From an uncultured Colwellia sp. (lineage in GTDB: Bacteria; Pseudomonadota; Gammaproteobacteria; Enterobacterales; Alteromonadaceae), in assembly GCA_913057925.1 (NCBI GenBank), contig CAJXPG010000008.1, positions 1 through 49,422 of the forward strand: 49,422 nucleotides of DNA. Direction: 5' to 3'. Under the pieces are notes generated by a model. That model was not told where the DNA came from. It did no database searches and saw only the letters and a program-made list of their open reading frames with translations. Positions 26,522-35,723 of the stretch are shown here, in pieces. The position numbers were made by a program, and so were the translations under genes. Each line of letters starts with the position of its first letter. The stretch's first letter is position 1.

Positions 26522-28198
26522 ATGTATAAGAGCGCAATAACCCTAGCCTTAAGTTTGCTAATTATTGGCTGTAATGGTTCAGACCCTGCAGTAATCGAAC
26601 CTGTAGAGCCAACACCGACACCGCAGCCAATACTTGATCACAGCGGACTTGCACCAATAGCCATTGATGTAATTGATAAGTCTGAATATTTATCTGGCGG
26701 CGATAGCACGGTGTTTGTTAAAAATGAAAATGCCTTTAGCCGTAAACCAGAGGCAATCATTGCCGACTTTCAGCTTGATGGCTTTTTTACCCAAGGCGAT
26801 CATTTATTTCGTACCCCAGATGATGGTATTGGTCCCATCTTAAGCACTGGTAGCTGTCAGGGCTGTCATTTAAACGATGGCCGAGGTGTCGTGCCACAAT
26901 CCCCCACAACGCCTATGACGAGTATGTTGGTGAAATTAGCCAATGGTAAAGGTGAAGCGGATCCTATGTACGGTGACCAAATTCAACCTTTTTCGGTTGA
27001 TGGTTTTATCAGTGGTAATACCTTAGCCGATGGTTTCTCAATACATGATGGCTCAGTGAGCGGTGTTGAATCACTTGGTGAAGCATTTCCTTATGTGGAA
27101 TTTGAAATTATAACGGGTAGCTATCCTGATGGCACTCGTTATGAATTACGTAAGCCAACTTATAAAATTCGTGATTTAAGTTATGGCGAATTTATGGCTG
27201 ACGTACGCTTTTCTGCTCGTATAGCACCACAAGCATTTGGTGTCGGTTTACTCGGCGCTATCCCAGAAAAAAACCTCCTTGCTTTAGTTGATGTTGATGA
27301 TAGCAATGGTGATGGTATTTCAGGCCGAGCTTCAATGGTTAAAGATGTCTTTGCTGATGATAGCGCAGATAAAGTTATTGGCCGCTTTGCTTATAAAGCA
27401 CAAAACCCGACGGTATTACAGCAAGTAGCAGGAGCATATCTTGGTGATATGGGGGTATCAACCAGTGTCTTTTCAAATGAGCCTTGTACAGAGCAACAAA
27501 CCGCTTGTTTGTTAGCTGCTGAAAGTGAAAATAAAACAGCTAAAGAGCCTGATTTAAGTGACTTATCGTTAGCATTAGTGGAGTTTTATAATCGCGTTTT
27601 AGCTGTGCCAGCTCGCCGTGGCTACGACGATGCGAGTGATACATGGACTGAAGAAGTGACCGCAGGTCGAAAACTATTTATTGAAGCTAACTGCAGTGGT
27701 TGTCATACGCCGCGTCATATTACTGGTGATGCTAAAGGCAGTGAACTTGGTGAGTTATCACTCGGTGGTTTAACAGCAAATACTGAAGAAAATTATGCCA
27801 TGTCAATTGCCGTACTATCAAATCAAACCATTTATCCCTACACCGATTTATTATTGCATGACATGGGCGGCACATGTGCATTAACCCGTGAAACCGAGAC
27901 CGGTTTATCCTGTACAACAGGCGCAGAATGTTTATATGTTCAGCGCTGTGAAGGTTTAGCTGACGGTGTTGCCCAAGGTGATGCTAGTGGTACTGAATGG
28001 AAAACACCTGCGTTATGGGGGCTAGGCTTAGTGCAGACAGTGAATAAAGACTCCAGTTTTTTACATGATGGTCGAGCACGAACCATTGAAGAAGCAGTGT
28101 TGTGGCACGGTGGTGAAGCGAAAGATTCAAAAGATACCTTTATGCATTACAGCAAAGCTGAACGAGAACAGCTACTTGCTTTCTTAAAGTCTTTATAA
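26522..28198 (+). CDS. Di-heme c-type lipoprotein, DUF1111 family (thiol oxidoreductase-like)
   Basis: A 558-residue lipoprotein (lipobox IIGC) of the DUF1111 family. Two heme c sites are visible: CQGCH (C112, C115, H116) and CSGCH (C391, C394, H395). The region between carries a calcium-like DVDDSNGDGISGR motif. Members of this family accompany imelysins in iron-uptake clusters and may reduce or oxidise iron at the cell surface; the exact reaction is not established. A second DUF1111 gene starts 15 bases after its stop. Confidence 0.92.
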   Translation: MYKSAITLALSLLIIGCNGSDPAVIEPVEPTPTPQPILDHSGLAPIAIDVIDKSEYLSGGDSTVFVKNENAFSRKPEAIIADFQLDGFFTQGDHLFRTPDDGIGPILSTGSCQGCHLNDGRGVVPQSPTTPMTSMLVKLANGKGEADPMYGDQIQPFSVDGFISGNTLADGFSIHDGSVSGVESLGEAFPYVEFEIITGSYPDGTRYELRKPTYKIRDLSYGEFMADVRFSARIAPQAFGVGLLGAIPEKNLLALVDVDDSNGDGISGRASMVKDVFADDSADKVIGRFAYKAQNPTVLQQVAGAYLGDMGVSTSVFSNEPCTEQQTACLLAAESENKTAKEPDLSDLSLALVEFYNRVLAVPARRGYDDASDTWTEEVTAGRKLFIEANCSGCHTPRHITGDAKGSELGELSLGGLTANTEENYAMSIAVLSNQTIYPYTDLLLHDMGGTCALTRETETGLSCTTGAECLYVQRCEGLADGVAQGDASGTEWKTPALWGLGLVQTVNKDSSFLHDGRARTIEEAVLWHGGEAKDSKDTFMHYSKAEREQLLAFLKSL

Positions 28199-28213
28199 AG
28201 GTTTTGAAGTTTA

Positions 28214-29689
28214 ATGCAATTAATGACCAAAGCTTTATATATTTTTGCCTTACTAATGGTGTTAGCAAGCTGTAGCGATATTGAAAAATCGACAATAGAT
28301 AGCTGGTCAAAATCACAAGTACCGGCTTTTCAACAAAGTGAATTACAACCGGCTGGCGATATGACCCATAAACGTTTGTATTCAACTTATTTGAACCCAG
28401 GCAAGGCATCAAGCAATAAACAAAAGCTTGATTTCTGGAGTGGCTTTTCCTTTTTTCGCGATCCTTGGGTTGCTGCGCCGAGTGCAACGGGCAACCGAGA
28501 TGGTTTAGGACCACTATTTAATACTCGCTCATGTATCGATTGTCATACTGCGGGTTCACGCGCCAAGATTGATCAAGCTGGGCATATTTTACCTTTATCG
28601 CTGGTGGTACGTTTAGGCAGTAAAGATCCTAAAATTATGGCTGTCGATCCAATTTATGGCGGCCAAATTCAGCCTCGAGCTATTAGTTATCGCTTAACCG
28701 ATGAAAACGTCATTAACAAATCACCGTATAGTGACAATGTCGGTGAAGCATGGCTTGATAAAAAATACACCTTAATTAAAGGTGAGTTTGCTGATGGTGA
28801 AAGCTATGAATTACAGCAACCTCGCTACAAACTAACCCAATTAGCTTATGGTGAATTAGCGCCATACATTGGCTTATCGGTAAGACTAGCGCCAAATGTC
28901 TTTGGCATGGGATTACTAAACGCGATTAAAACACAAGACTTACTAAACCAAGAAGATGTTGATGATGCCAATGGCGACGGTATTTCAGCGAAATATAACC
29001 GAGTGCCCAATGTGATTACTGGCACCACCGAAGTTGGACGTTTTGGTTTTAAGGCTAAGCAACCTAATTTACACCAACAAGTTGCCGCAGCATTTAGGGA
29101 TGATATCGGCATTACCAATTCCAGCTTTCCTAATGAAACCTGTACGGAAAGTCAGATTGTCTGTGGTTTAGCGAGTGAATATGGCGGCCACAGCCTAGCT
29201 GATTTAGAGATACCAGATAATCGCTTAGCTTTAACGGTAACGTTTAATGAATTTTTGGGTGTGCCACCAGCGCGGAATCTGCAAAGTAAAACCGTGAGGG
29301 CAGGGCGAGATATTTTTTATCAACTCAACTGCCAGCAATGTCATACCCCAAGTTATGTCACCGATGCAAATTACCCAGTGCAAGCCCTAGCGAAACAAAC
29401 CATTTGGCCTTATACCGATCTCGCTTTGCACGATATGGGAGAAGGTTTAGCGGATGGCGTTAATGAATTTATTGCAAGTGGTCGAGAGTGGCGGACTGCG
29501 CCTCTTTGGGGCATAGGCTTGCAAGAAAATAAAACCGGTCAGCAGCGTTTTTTACATGATGGTCGAGCTCGCACGATTAATGAAGCTATTTTATGGCATG
29601 GCGGCGAGGCTGAAGCCGCTAAACAAAAATATAAAACCTTAACCAAGCTGCAAAGAAGTGCTTTGGTTAAATTTGTTAAGGCGATTTAA
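28214..29689 (+). CDS. Second di-heme DUF1111 lipoprotein
   Basis: A 491-residue paralogue of the preceding gene, also a lipoprotein (VLASCS). Heme sites are CIDCH (C107, C110, H111) and CQQCH (C373, C376, H377), with the same DVDDANGDGIS signature between them. It lacks the insertion before the C-terminal catalytic stretch seen in the first copy (segments with CALTRETETGLSC and TGAECLYVQRC), which explains the shorter length. Tandem DUF1111 genes flanked by imelysins are a recurring arrangement, probably acting in one electron-transfer step of iron uptake. Confidence 0.92.
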   Translation: MQLMTKALYIFALLMVLASCSDIEKSTIDSWSKSQVPAFQQSELQPAGDMTHKRLYSTYLNPGKASSNKQKLDFWSGFSFFRDPWVAAPSATGNRDGLGPLFNTRSCIDCHTAGSRAKIDQAGHILPLSLVVRLGSKDPKIMAVDPIYGGQIQPRAISYRLTDENVINKSPYSDNVGEAWLDKKYTLIKGEFADGESYELQQPRYKLTQLAYGELAPYIGLSVRLAPNVFGMGLLNAIKTQDLLNQEDVDDANGDGISAKYNRVPNVITGTTEVGRFGFKAKQPNLHQQVAAAFRDDIGITNSSFPNETCTESQIVCGLASEYGGHSLADLEIPDNRLALTVTFNEFLGVPPARNLQSKTVRAGRDIFYQLNCQQCHTPSYVTDANYPVQALAKQTIWPYTDLALHDMGEGLADGVNEFIASGREWRTAPLWGIGLQENKTGQQRFLHDGRARTINEAILWHGGEAEAAKQKYKTLTKLQRSALVKFVKAI

Positions 29690-29720
29690 CTCCCTTATCA
29701 ACGACATAGAGATTATTTAC

Positions 29721-30887
29721 ATGACAATTAAAAATAAAGTATTACAAACAGTACCTGCATTGTTACTTACAGGTTTATTAACCGCATGTGGTGGAAGTTC
29801 AGGTTCAAGCGCTGGCGCTGAACCAACCACGCCAGAGCCAACTACACCTGAGCCAACTAATACCTTAGAAGATGAGTTTGGTTTATGGTTGACCGATTTA
29901 GCCAATAATCATGTCTTGCCAAGTTATCAAAACTTACAAACCCACTCGGCATTATTAAGCAGTCAAACTGCTACGTTTTGTGCCCAAACAAACCCAACTG
30001 ATAATGAGTTAGTCGCGTTACAGCAATCTTGGCGTGATGTAGTCACGAGTTGGCAAACCATTCAATGGCTAAAAGTTGGGCCGATTGCTAATGATAATCG
30101 TAATTTTAGACTTTATTATTGGCCTGACAGCAAAGACAATGTCGGTAGTGGCATTACTAGCCTATTGGCTAGTAGTGAAACTGTGACTGAAGACTTTATT
30201 GCCAAACAAAGTGTCGGTAGCCAAGGTTTGCCGGCATTAGAGTTAGTATTGTTTGCGACTGGACAAGAGAGTTTGTTGGCCGCTGATGATAAAGAAAAGC
30301 GCTGTGAAGTTATTTCTGCCATTAGTGCTAATGTCGCCAGTATCAGCACAGAAGTTAATAATGCATGGCAAATATCGTCTGGTAATTATCATGCGCAACT
30401 AACGCAGGGCACTGGCGATTTTAGTAGTAAAAAAGATGCTGTTGAAGAACTGGTTACTAATTGGTTAGAGCAGGTTGAACGGGTAAAAGATGAAAAAATG
30501 CTAGTACCGTTAGGGGCCGCTAGTCCTGGGTTACCTAGTGTTGCTGAACATATTGTCAGTGGTGATGCCATTAGCAGTATTCAAACCAATATTGCCACCT
30601 TTAACGTTATCTTCACTGCCGGTGGCGGTCATGGGTTTGATGATATTTTAATTAACCATCTATCCCAGAAAAACATAGCCACTGAAATGACTGCTGCCAT
30701 TGACGGGGCAATTATTGCTGCTACAGCGCTAGAAGGCTCATTTCCTCATTTACTTAAAACCGATGATGGCAGAATAGAATTATCTACCGCTATTGATAGT
30801 TTAAGAGCGCTGAGAGATGTGCTTACCGTTGATTTTGTTCAAGCCACAGATATTAATATTGGCTTTAACTCGAATGATGGCGACTAG
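29721..30887 (+). CDS. Second imelysin-family lipoprotein
   Basis: The start at 29721 gives a lipoprotein signal (LLTACGG) and 388 residues; the longer frame from 29658 overlaps the previous gene. A Thr-Pro-Glu repeat linker (residues about 32-47) leads into the imelysin domain. Unlike the first copy, the GxHxxE motif reads GLPALE (169-174), with proline in place of histidine, so its metal site differs; this variant is known among imelysin-like proteins. It ends 12 bases before the TonB receptor. Joint action with the first imelysin is inferred from linkage. Confidence 0.9.
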   Translation: MTIKNKVLQTVPALLLTGLLTACGGSSGSSAGAEPTTPEPTTPEPTNTLEDEFGLWLTDLANNHVLPSYQNLQTHSALLSSQTATFCAQTNPTDNELVALQQSWRDVVTSWQTIQWLKVGPIANDNRNFRLYYWPDSKDNVGSGITSLLASSETVTEDFIAKQSVGSQGLPALELVLFATGQESLLAADDKEKRCEVISAISANVASISTEVNNAWQISSGNYHAQLTQGTGDFSSKKDAVEELVTNWLEQVERVKDEKMLVPLGAASPGLPSVAEHIVSGDAISSIQTNIATFNVIFTAGGGHGFDDILINHLSQKNIATEMTAAIDGAIIAATALEGSFPHLLKTDDGRIELSTAIDSLRALRDVLTVDFVQATDINIGFNSNDGD

Positions 30888-30899
30888 GGGGCTAAGTTA

Positions 30900-33182
30900 A
30901 TGAATAATATTTGTATGGCAAAAAAGCCCTTAGTCTTAGCACTTGCTTTAGCGTGCTTTACTCAAGCAAGTAATGCCCAAGGCGAAGGAGGATCGGCTCA
31001 AAATATATCAGAAAGTAATAAGCAAGTAGAGGTTATTAGTATTTTTGGCGAGCATAACCAACTTGAAACCGCTACGGGATCTGCCGTCGTTATTGGCACA
31101 GAGGCATTAGACTTATTTGAATTTGACGATATCCATCGGGTTTTACAAAGTGTTCCTGGGGTTTATGTACGTGAAGAAGATGGTTATGGTCTGCGACCTA
31201 ATATTGGCCTTCGCGGCGCGACATCAGAGCGAAGTAGTAAAATAGCATTAATGGAAGATGGTATTTTAATTGCCCCAGCACCTTATGCAGCGCCAGCTGC
31301 GTATTACTTTCCAATGATGTCACGAATGAGTCAGGTTGAAGTATTTAAAGGGCCCTCTGCCATTCAGTATGGACCAAATACCGTGGGTGGCGCAATTAAC
31401 ATGGTCTCTCGTCCTATCACTGAGAACTCTGCGAAGCAGGGAGGTGAAGGTATGCTTGATTTAGCCTATGGTCAGGATAATTACCAAAAAGCTCATGGTT
31501 ATTACTCACAAAATATTCGCAGCGATAATGCCCTAACAGGAAAAGGGCAGGTTGGTGTTTTAGTTGAAGGCATACATCTAGGATCTGATGGCTTTAAAAC
31601 ATTAATGGATAATCAAGGCAATGACTTAGAGACAGGCTTTGATAAAAACGAAGTGTTGATGAAGCTAAGTTATGTACCGGATAGTTCGCCCAGTAATCAG
31701 TTTTTTCAACTAAAAATGGGCTACGGCGAAGAGGTGTCTAATGAAACCTATTTAGGCTTAACCGATGAGGATTTTTCCCTAGATGGTGATGTGCGCTATT
31801 TGGCGAGTCAAAAAGATCAAATGGATTGGGAGCACTATCAATTTCAATTGTCGCATTATATTGAGTTAACTGAAAATACCAGCTTATTTACTCAAGCTTA
31901 TCATCGTGAGTTTGACCGTGATTGGGATAGGTTTAACAGTTTTGTTAGTAACCGTAGTATGCAAAGGATCTTAACTGAGCCAGAGCATAATCAACACTAT
32001 ATTGAGGTTTTAAAAGGTGAAAGTGACACCTTTGGCAGAGACGATGCGTTAGTCTTTACTTTAAATGACCGCCGTTATTACTCAAAGGGCATTGAAACTA
32101 AGTTGAGCTGGGACACAAGGGTATCATCTGCTGATGTCATCATAGATAGTGGTCTTCGCTTGCATCAAGATAACGTTACTCGTCTACACCGAGCAACGTA
32201 TTATGATATGCAAGCAGCACAGATGGTGTTAAATGGCACGCCGAGTGAGATTATTACTCAAAACGATGATACCGCTACAGCAATAGCGGCCTTTGCTAAT
32301 GCTAACGTGGTTATCGATAAATTTCATTTCACCCTTGGTCTGCGCGTTGAGCATATTGAAGGTGAGGCGATTGATTATTTACTGTTAAATGAGCAAAACA
32401 ATGCCAGTGTCAGTAAAAATACCGACACCGTAATATTACCCGGTGCCGGTTTGTTTTATCAGCTGACGAACAACCAAGGTTTGTTATTTGGGGTAAATAA
32501 AGGCTATGTGCCTAACAGCCCTGGGCAAGCAGGCACCATTGAAGCAGAGCAAAGTTGGAATTATGAATTTGGCTGGCGTTATAGCGATGAAGTTATTCAA
32601 GGTGAGTTAATTGGCTTTTACAATGATTACAGTAATCTAAAAGGTGCTTGTACCTTTTCTAGTGGTTGTAATGAAGAGCTTGATCAGGAGTTTAATGGTG
32701 GTGAAGTTGATGTTTATGGGCTAGAGGCTAGTTCAACGCTTTCTTGGCAACTTACGCAGGCCTTATCTGTACCGATTAAACTTGCCTACACCTTCAGTCA
32801 GTCTGAGTTTCAAAATAGTTTCGATTCAACATTTTCTCAATGGGGAAGTGTCACTGCTGGTGATGAATTACCTTACTTACCTCAATCACAGTTTTCACTA
32901 GAGCTAGGTTTGCAAGGCGCGCAATGGCAAGTCGCGGTGTTAGTAAAATACCTTAGCGCAATGAGTGAAGCTGCCGGTACTAATACTGAACTTGAGGGGT
33001 TAATGACTGATGAGCTAATACAGGTTGATTTTTCAGCTTGGTATCAAGTGAATGACAGCCTAAAGCTCTATGGAAAAATTGATAATATTACTGATCAGCA
33101 AGTAATCGTCTCGCGTCGTCCTTTTGGTGCTCGCCCGGGTAAGCCTATGCAAGCAATTGTTGGTGTGAAGTATAGCTTTTAG
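30900..33182 (+). CDS. TonB-dependent receptor, iron-type (FecA-like)
   Basis: A 760-residue outer-membrane receptor. Signal peptide ends near ASNAQGE, then a TonB-box-like VEVISIFG. The plug has VLQSVPGVYVREEDG, PNIGLRGATSERSSKI and VEVFKGPSAIQYGP, and the barrel ends in VGVKYSF. Size and plug sequence resemble FecA-type ferric-citrate or related receptors, unlike the large glycan receptor at 5562. It probably brings an iron complex across the outer membrane; the substrate is not proved, and a Cu or other metal complex cannot be excluded. It is followed by a hairpin before the DUF1513 gene. Confidence 0.92.
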   Translation: MNNICMAKKPLVLALALACFTQASNAQGEGGSAQNISESNKQVEVISIFGEHNQLETATGSAVVIGTEALDLFEFDDIHRVLQSVPGVYVREEDGYGLRPNIGLRGATSERSSKIALMEDGILIAPAPYAAPAAYYFPMMSRMSQVEVFKGPSAIQYGPNTVGGAINMVSRPITENSAKQGGEGMLDLAYGQDNYQKAHGYYSQNIRSDNALTGKGQVGVLVEGIHLGSDGFKTLMDNQGNDLETGFDKNEVLMKLSYVPDSSPSNQFFQLKMGYGEEVSNETYLGLTDEDFSLDGDVRYLASQKDQMDWEHYQFQLSHYIELTENTSLFTQAYHREFDRDWDRFNSFVSNRSMQRILTEPEHNQHYIEVLKGESDTFGRDDALVFTLNDRRYYSKGIETKLSWDTRVSSADVIIDSGLRLHQDNVTRLHRATYYDMQAAQMVLNGTPSEIITQNDDTATAIAAFANANVVIDKFHFTLGLRVEHIEGEAIDYLLLNEQNNASVSKNTDTVILPGAGLFYQLTNNQGLLFGVNKGYVPNSPGQAGTIEAEQSWNYEFGWRYSDEVIQGELIGFYNDYSNLKGACTFSSGCNEELDQEFNGGEVDVYGLEASSTLSWQLTQALSVPIKLAYTFSQSEFQNSFDSTFSQWGSVTAGDELPYLPQSQFSLELGLQGAQWQVAVLVKYLSAMSEAAGTNTELEGLMTDELIQVDFSAWYQVNDSLKLYGKIDNITDQQVIVSRRPFGARPGKPMQAIVGVKYSF

Positions 33183-33217
33183 TTTGCGGTGTTTGCTGCT
33201 ACCTCGTTATCAACTTT

Positions 33218-33260
33218 TATCATGCTAATTAGTCACCATCAAAGGCTAGCTAGCATGATA
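33218..33260. promoter_or_regulatory. Perfect 10-base inverted repeat between receptor and DUF1513 genes
   Basis: TATCATGCTA (33218-33227) and TAGCATGATA (33251-33260) are exact reverse complements separated by 23 bases. No T-tract follows. It may be a processing or stability hairpin, or an operator. It lies in the 119-base gap, the largest gap within the second half of the iron operon. Confidence 0.5.
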
Positions 33261-33301
33261 ATTAATCTCTAGAGTTTTGTTAGTTGGAAAGTAATTCAAA
33301 T

Positions 33302-34432
33302 ATGATTTCTCGTCGAAAATTTCTTCTTGGTCTTACGGGACTTGGTGCCATTGGCGCGTTAACTGCCATAGCACCAACGACATTACTAAGTGGTGAAAAG
33401 CACTGGTTAGTAAGCGCTGCAAGCGACAAAAAAGGTAATTTTTTTGTCGCGGCTTTTGACTTAACAGGTCAGTTAATGAGTAAAGTTGCCTTGCCTGCAC
33501 GTGGTCACGAGGTGCTAGCAATGAAAAGTAAGCCTGGTCATGCCTTAGTTTTTGCTCGTCGCCCAGGAAACTATGTTTTAGAAGTCGACTTTATTCGTGG
33601 CGAAATAGTGCAAGAAATTAGTGTTGCTGCTGAAAATCGTTTTTATGGTCATGGTGTTTTACTTGATAATGATAAAATACTGGTAACGACAGAAAATGAC
33701 TACAAAGCCGGTAAGGGCTTAATTGTGTTGCGGGATAGTCAAACACAACAAGTGCTAGAGCAGTATGATTCTGGTGGTATTGGGCCACATCAAATTGCTT
33801 TAATGCCGTCATCAGAGCATGAACAGACTAGCAGTAACTATCAAATAGTTATTGCTAATGGCGGTATTCAAACCCATCCACAGCAAGCACGTAAAAAGCT
33901 CAATCTAGCTACGATGAAACCAAACCTTGCATATATGGAGCTAGCTAATGGTAAAGTTATTGATAAGTTTGAACTAGCAAATAATCATCTAAGTATTAGG
34001 CATCTTGATGTAAGTGATAAGGGTAAAGTTATTGCAGGTATGCAGTATCAAGGAGCATCTACGGATGAGGTGCCGCTTGCCCTTGCTCATCAGGGTGAAA
34101 CGCAATTGCAGTTTTTAAAAGCTGATAGTGATATTTGGCGTAGTATGAAGCAATACACTGCGAGTGTCTGTGTTAACTCAAAGCAAAACGTTGTCGCAAT
34201 TACTTGCCCGAAAGCGAGTTTATTGACTTATTGGCAGTTAGATAACAATGAGTTTCTCAGTAGTCATAAATTAAAAGATGGTGCGGGAGTGACATTGCAT
34301 GCCGATAAGTTTGTTGCATCAACTGGTCGGGGGCAAGTTGTCTCACAATCAAATCCTTTAACTTCATACCAAGTTAATGCCGATTTTGACGACATTCGTT
34401 GGGATAATCATATGACTTCGATACTTAGTTGA
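33302..34432 (+). CDS. Tat-exported DUF1513 protein
   Basis: The ATG at 33302 is chosen: it gives a twin-arginine signal (SRRKFLLGLTGLGAIG) and 376 residues. The mature protein is a DUF1513 member with a beta-propeller-like layout. Conserved segments include GHEVLAMKSKPGHALVFARRPG, written here as two parts GHEVLAMKSK and PGHALVFARRPG, and SGGIGPHQIALMP. DUF1513 genes are found next to imelysins and DUF1111 genes, so it is part of the same iron system, with a still undefined role. Export by Tat means it folds, perhaps with a cofactor, before secretion. Confidence 0.88.
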   Translation: MISRRKFLLGLTGLGAIGALTAIAPTTLLSGEKHWLVSAASDKKGNFFVAAFDLTGQLMSKVALPARGHEVLAMKSKPGHALVFARRPGNYVLEVDFIRGEIVQEISVAAENRFYGHGVLLDNDKILVTTENDYKAGKGLIVLRDSQTQQVLEQYDSGGIGPHQIALMPSSEHEQTSSNYQIVIANGGIQTHPQQARKKLNLATMKPNLAYMELANGKVIDKFELANNHLSIRHLDVSDKGKVIAGMQYQGASTDEVPLALAHQGETQLQFLKADSDIWRSMKQYTASVCVNSKQNVVAITCPKASLLTYWQLDNNEFLSSHKLKDGAGVTLHADKFVASTGRGQVVSQSNPLTSYQVNADFDDIRWDNHMTSILS

Positions 34433-34458
34433 GAATAATCAAAAAAATGCGCAGTTAA

Positions 34459-34476
34459 AGTGAATAAATATTCACT
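34459..34476. promoter_or_regulatory. ARG box upstream of argR
   Basis: AGTGAATAAATATTCACT is an 18-base near-perfect palindrome matching the arginine-repressor operator consensus (core TGAAT-n4-ATTCA). It lies about 60 bases before the argR start, which fits negative autoregulation by ArgR. Only one full box was seen; paired boxes are usual at strongly regulated arg promoters. Confidence 0.8.
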
Positions 34477-34534
34477 AACCACGTATCAATAGTGTAGAAT
34501 TAGCGCATTCCTAATACCGAGATGAAGAAGCTAA

Positions 34535-35011
34535 ATGACGAGCAACCGAAAAGAGAAAGAGTCCCTGTTAGTTCAGGCGTTTAAGCGTTTATTAAAAGAG
34601 CAATGTTATGGCTCGCAAGGTCAGTTAGCCGAAGCACTTTCAGAGCAAGGCTTTGATGATATGTCGCAAGCGAAAATATCTCGCTTACTTTCTAAACTTG
34701 GTGCGGTAAAAACACGAAATACCAATAATGAAATGATTTATATTTTGCCTGATGAGTTAGCTGTGCCTAAATCAAAACAGTCAATAGAGTCAGTGGTGTT
34801 AAGTGTTAAACATAATGGTATGCAGATCATTTTAAAAACAGGTATTGGCGCAGCCCCGTTAATTTCTCGTATGCTCGATAGCATGGGGGAGTCGGCAGGT
34901 ATTCTTGGTACGCTGGCTGGTGATGATACTATTTTTATTGCTCCTGTTGATGTTAATAACATTGAACAAATTACTGTTTCTATTCGTCAGCTTTTGGCAG
35001 TTAAAGACTAG
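34535..35011 (+). CDS. argR: Arginine repressor ArgR
   Basis: A 158-residue ArgR, the usual length. The N-terminal winged-helix domain (residues about 1-75) contains QGQLAEALSEQGFDDMSQAKISRLLSKLG in pieces such as SQAKISRLLSKLG. The C-terminal hexamerisation and arginine-binding domain carries GTLAGDDTIFIAP, with the conserved GDD arginine contact. With L-arginine it should repress arg genes and its own promoter, which carries an ARG box. It is monocistronic, closed by the terminator at 35045-35078. In many gammaproteobacteria argR lies beside mdh; here its neighbours are the iron operon and the hemerythrin unit. Confidence 0.97.
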   Translation: MTSNRKEKESLLVQAFKRLLKEQCYGSQGQLAEALSEQGFDDMSQAKISRLLSKLGAVKTRNTNNEMIYILPDELAVPKSKQSIESVVLSVKHNGMQIILKTGIGAAPLISRMLDSMGESAGILGTLAGDDTIFIAPVDVNNIEQITVSIRQLLAVKD

Positions 35012-35044
35012 TTTTTAGTTACCCAAGTTCAAGAGTAAAAAACC

Positions 35045-35078
35045 AAAAAGCTAGCAGTATAAACTGCTAGCTTTTTTT
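35045..35078. terminator. Strong terminator after argR
   Basis: A 14-base perfect stem AAAAAGCTAGCAGT / ACTGCTAGCTTTTT with an ATAA loop, ending in seven T's. It closes argR. The bases from 35079 to 35277 carry the promoter of the hemerythrin unit; I saw no exact FNR or NsrR site there. Confidence 0.92.
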
Positions 35079-35277
35079 GTTTTTATAGAGTCATCACAAC
35101 AAGATAACGTTGTTTTATTTTCAGTTAACTTAATGGATGCTGCTCTATTCAAAGTTTATTAACCCGAATTCAGCATTCTTACTTCCTTAAATAATCACTT
35201 TTGTTAATACAGGTCAAATCAGACTTCAACTCAGTGCTTTAACATATGGTTATAAATTATTGATAGGAAGCAATGTG

Positions 35278-35718
35278 ATGAGTTCAATTCCTGAGTATAT
35301 GACAGCAAAACACCGAGAGTGTGATGAGTTTTTTTCTGAAGCTGAGAGCGCCGTAGCAGAACAAAACTGGACATTAGCACTAAGTAAATGGCAACAATTT
35401 GCAAGCGAGTTGACTGAGCACTTAGCGCAAGAGGAAGATGTGCTATTTCCACAGTTTGAGCAAGCTACAGGCATGACATCGGGACCAACGCAGGTCATGC
35501 GTATGGAGCACCAGCAAATGCGTGCTCTAGTGCAAGATTTAGACAATGCACTCGCAGCGAAAGCAAAAGATGAATATCTAGGATTATCTGAAACGCTGAT
35601 GGTGATGATGCAGCAACATAATATGAAAGAAGAAATGATGCTTTATCCTATGATGGCGCAGCACTTAACTGATGGCGAACAACTCGTAGAAGGCTTTAAA
35701 AGTAGCCAGGTTGCATAA
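35278..35718 (+). CDS. Hemerythrin-like protein
   Basis: The start ATG at 35278 has AGGAAG seven bases upstream; an in-frame TTG and GTG lie just before it. The 146-residue protein has the hemerythrin HHE pattern: KHRECDEF, HLAQEEDVLFPQFE (H-x3-E), MEHQQMR and QQHNMKEEMMLYP (H-x3-E), giving a four-helix bundle with a di-iron site. Such proteins bind O2 or NO or help repair iron-sulfur clusters. Its stop is five bases before the DUF2249 gene, and a membrane protein follows, so it is the first gene of a probable three-gene operon. Confidence 0.9.
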   Translation: MSSIPEYMTAKHRECDEFFSEAESAVAEQNWTLALSKWQQFASELTEHLAQEEDVLFPQFEQATGMTSGPTQVMRMEHQQMRALVQDLDNALAAKAKDEYLGLSETLMVMMQQHNMKEEMMLYPMMAQHLTDGEQLVEGFKSSQVA

Positions 35719-35723
35719 CTGCT

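Noticed and set aside
28140-28514. Minus-strand 124-codon frame over the junction of the two di-heme genes
   Set aside because: It overlaps both clear CDSs and encodes nothing recognisable.
35201-35221. FNR-like site TTGTT-n7-GTCAA before the hemerythrin gene
   Set aside because: The spacing is seven bases instead of four and the half sites are imperfect.
35231-35546. Two minus-strand frames across the hemerythrin gene
   Set aside because: Antisense to a clear HHE protein; the Cys/Ser-rich product is a typical shadow.
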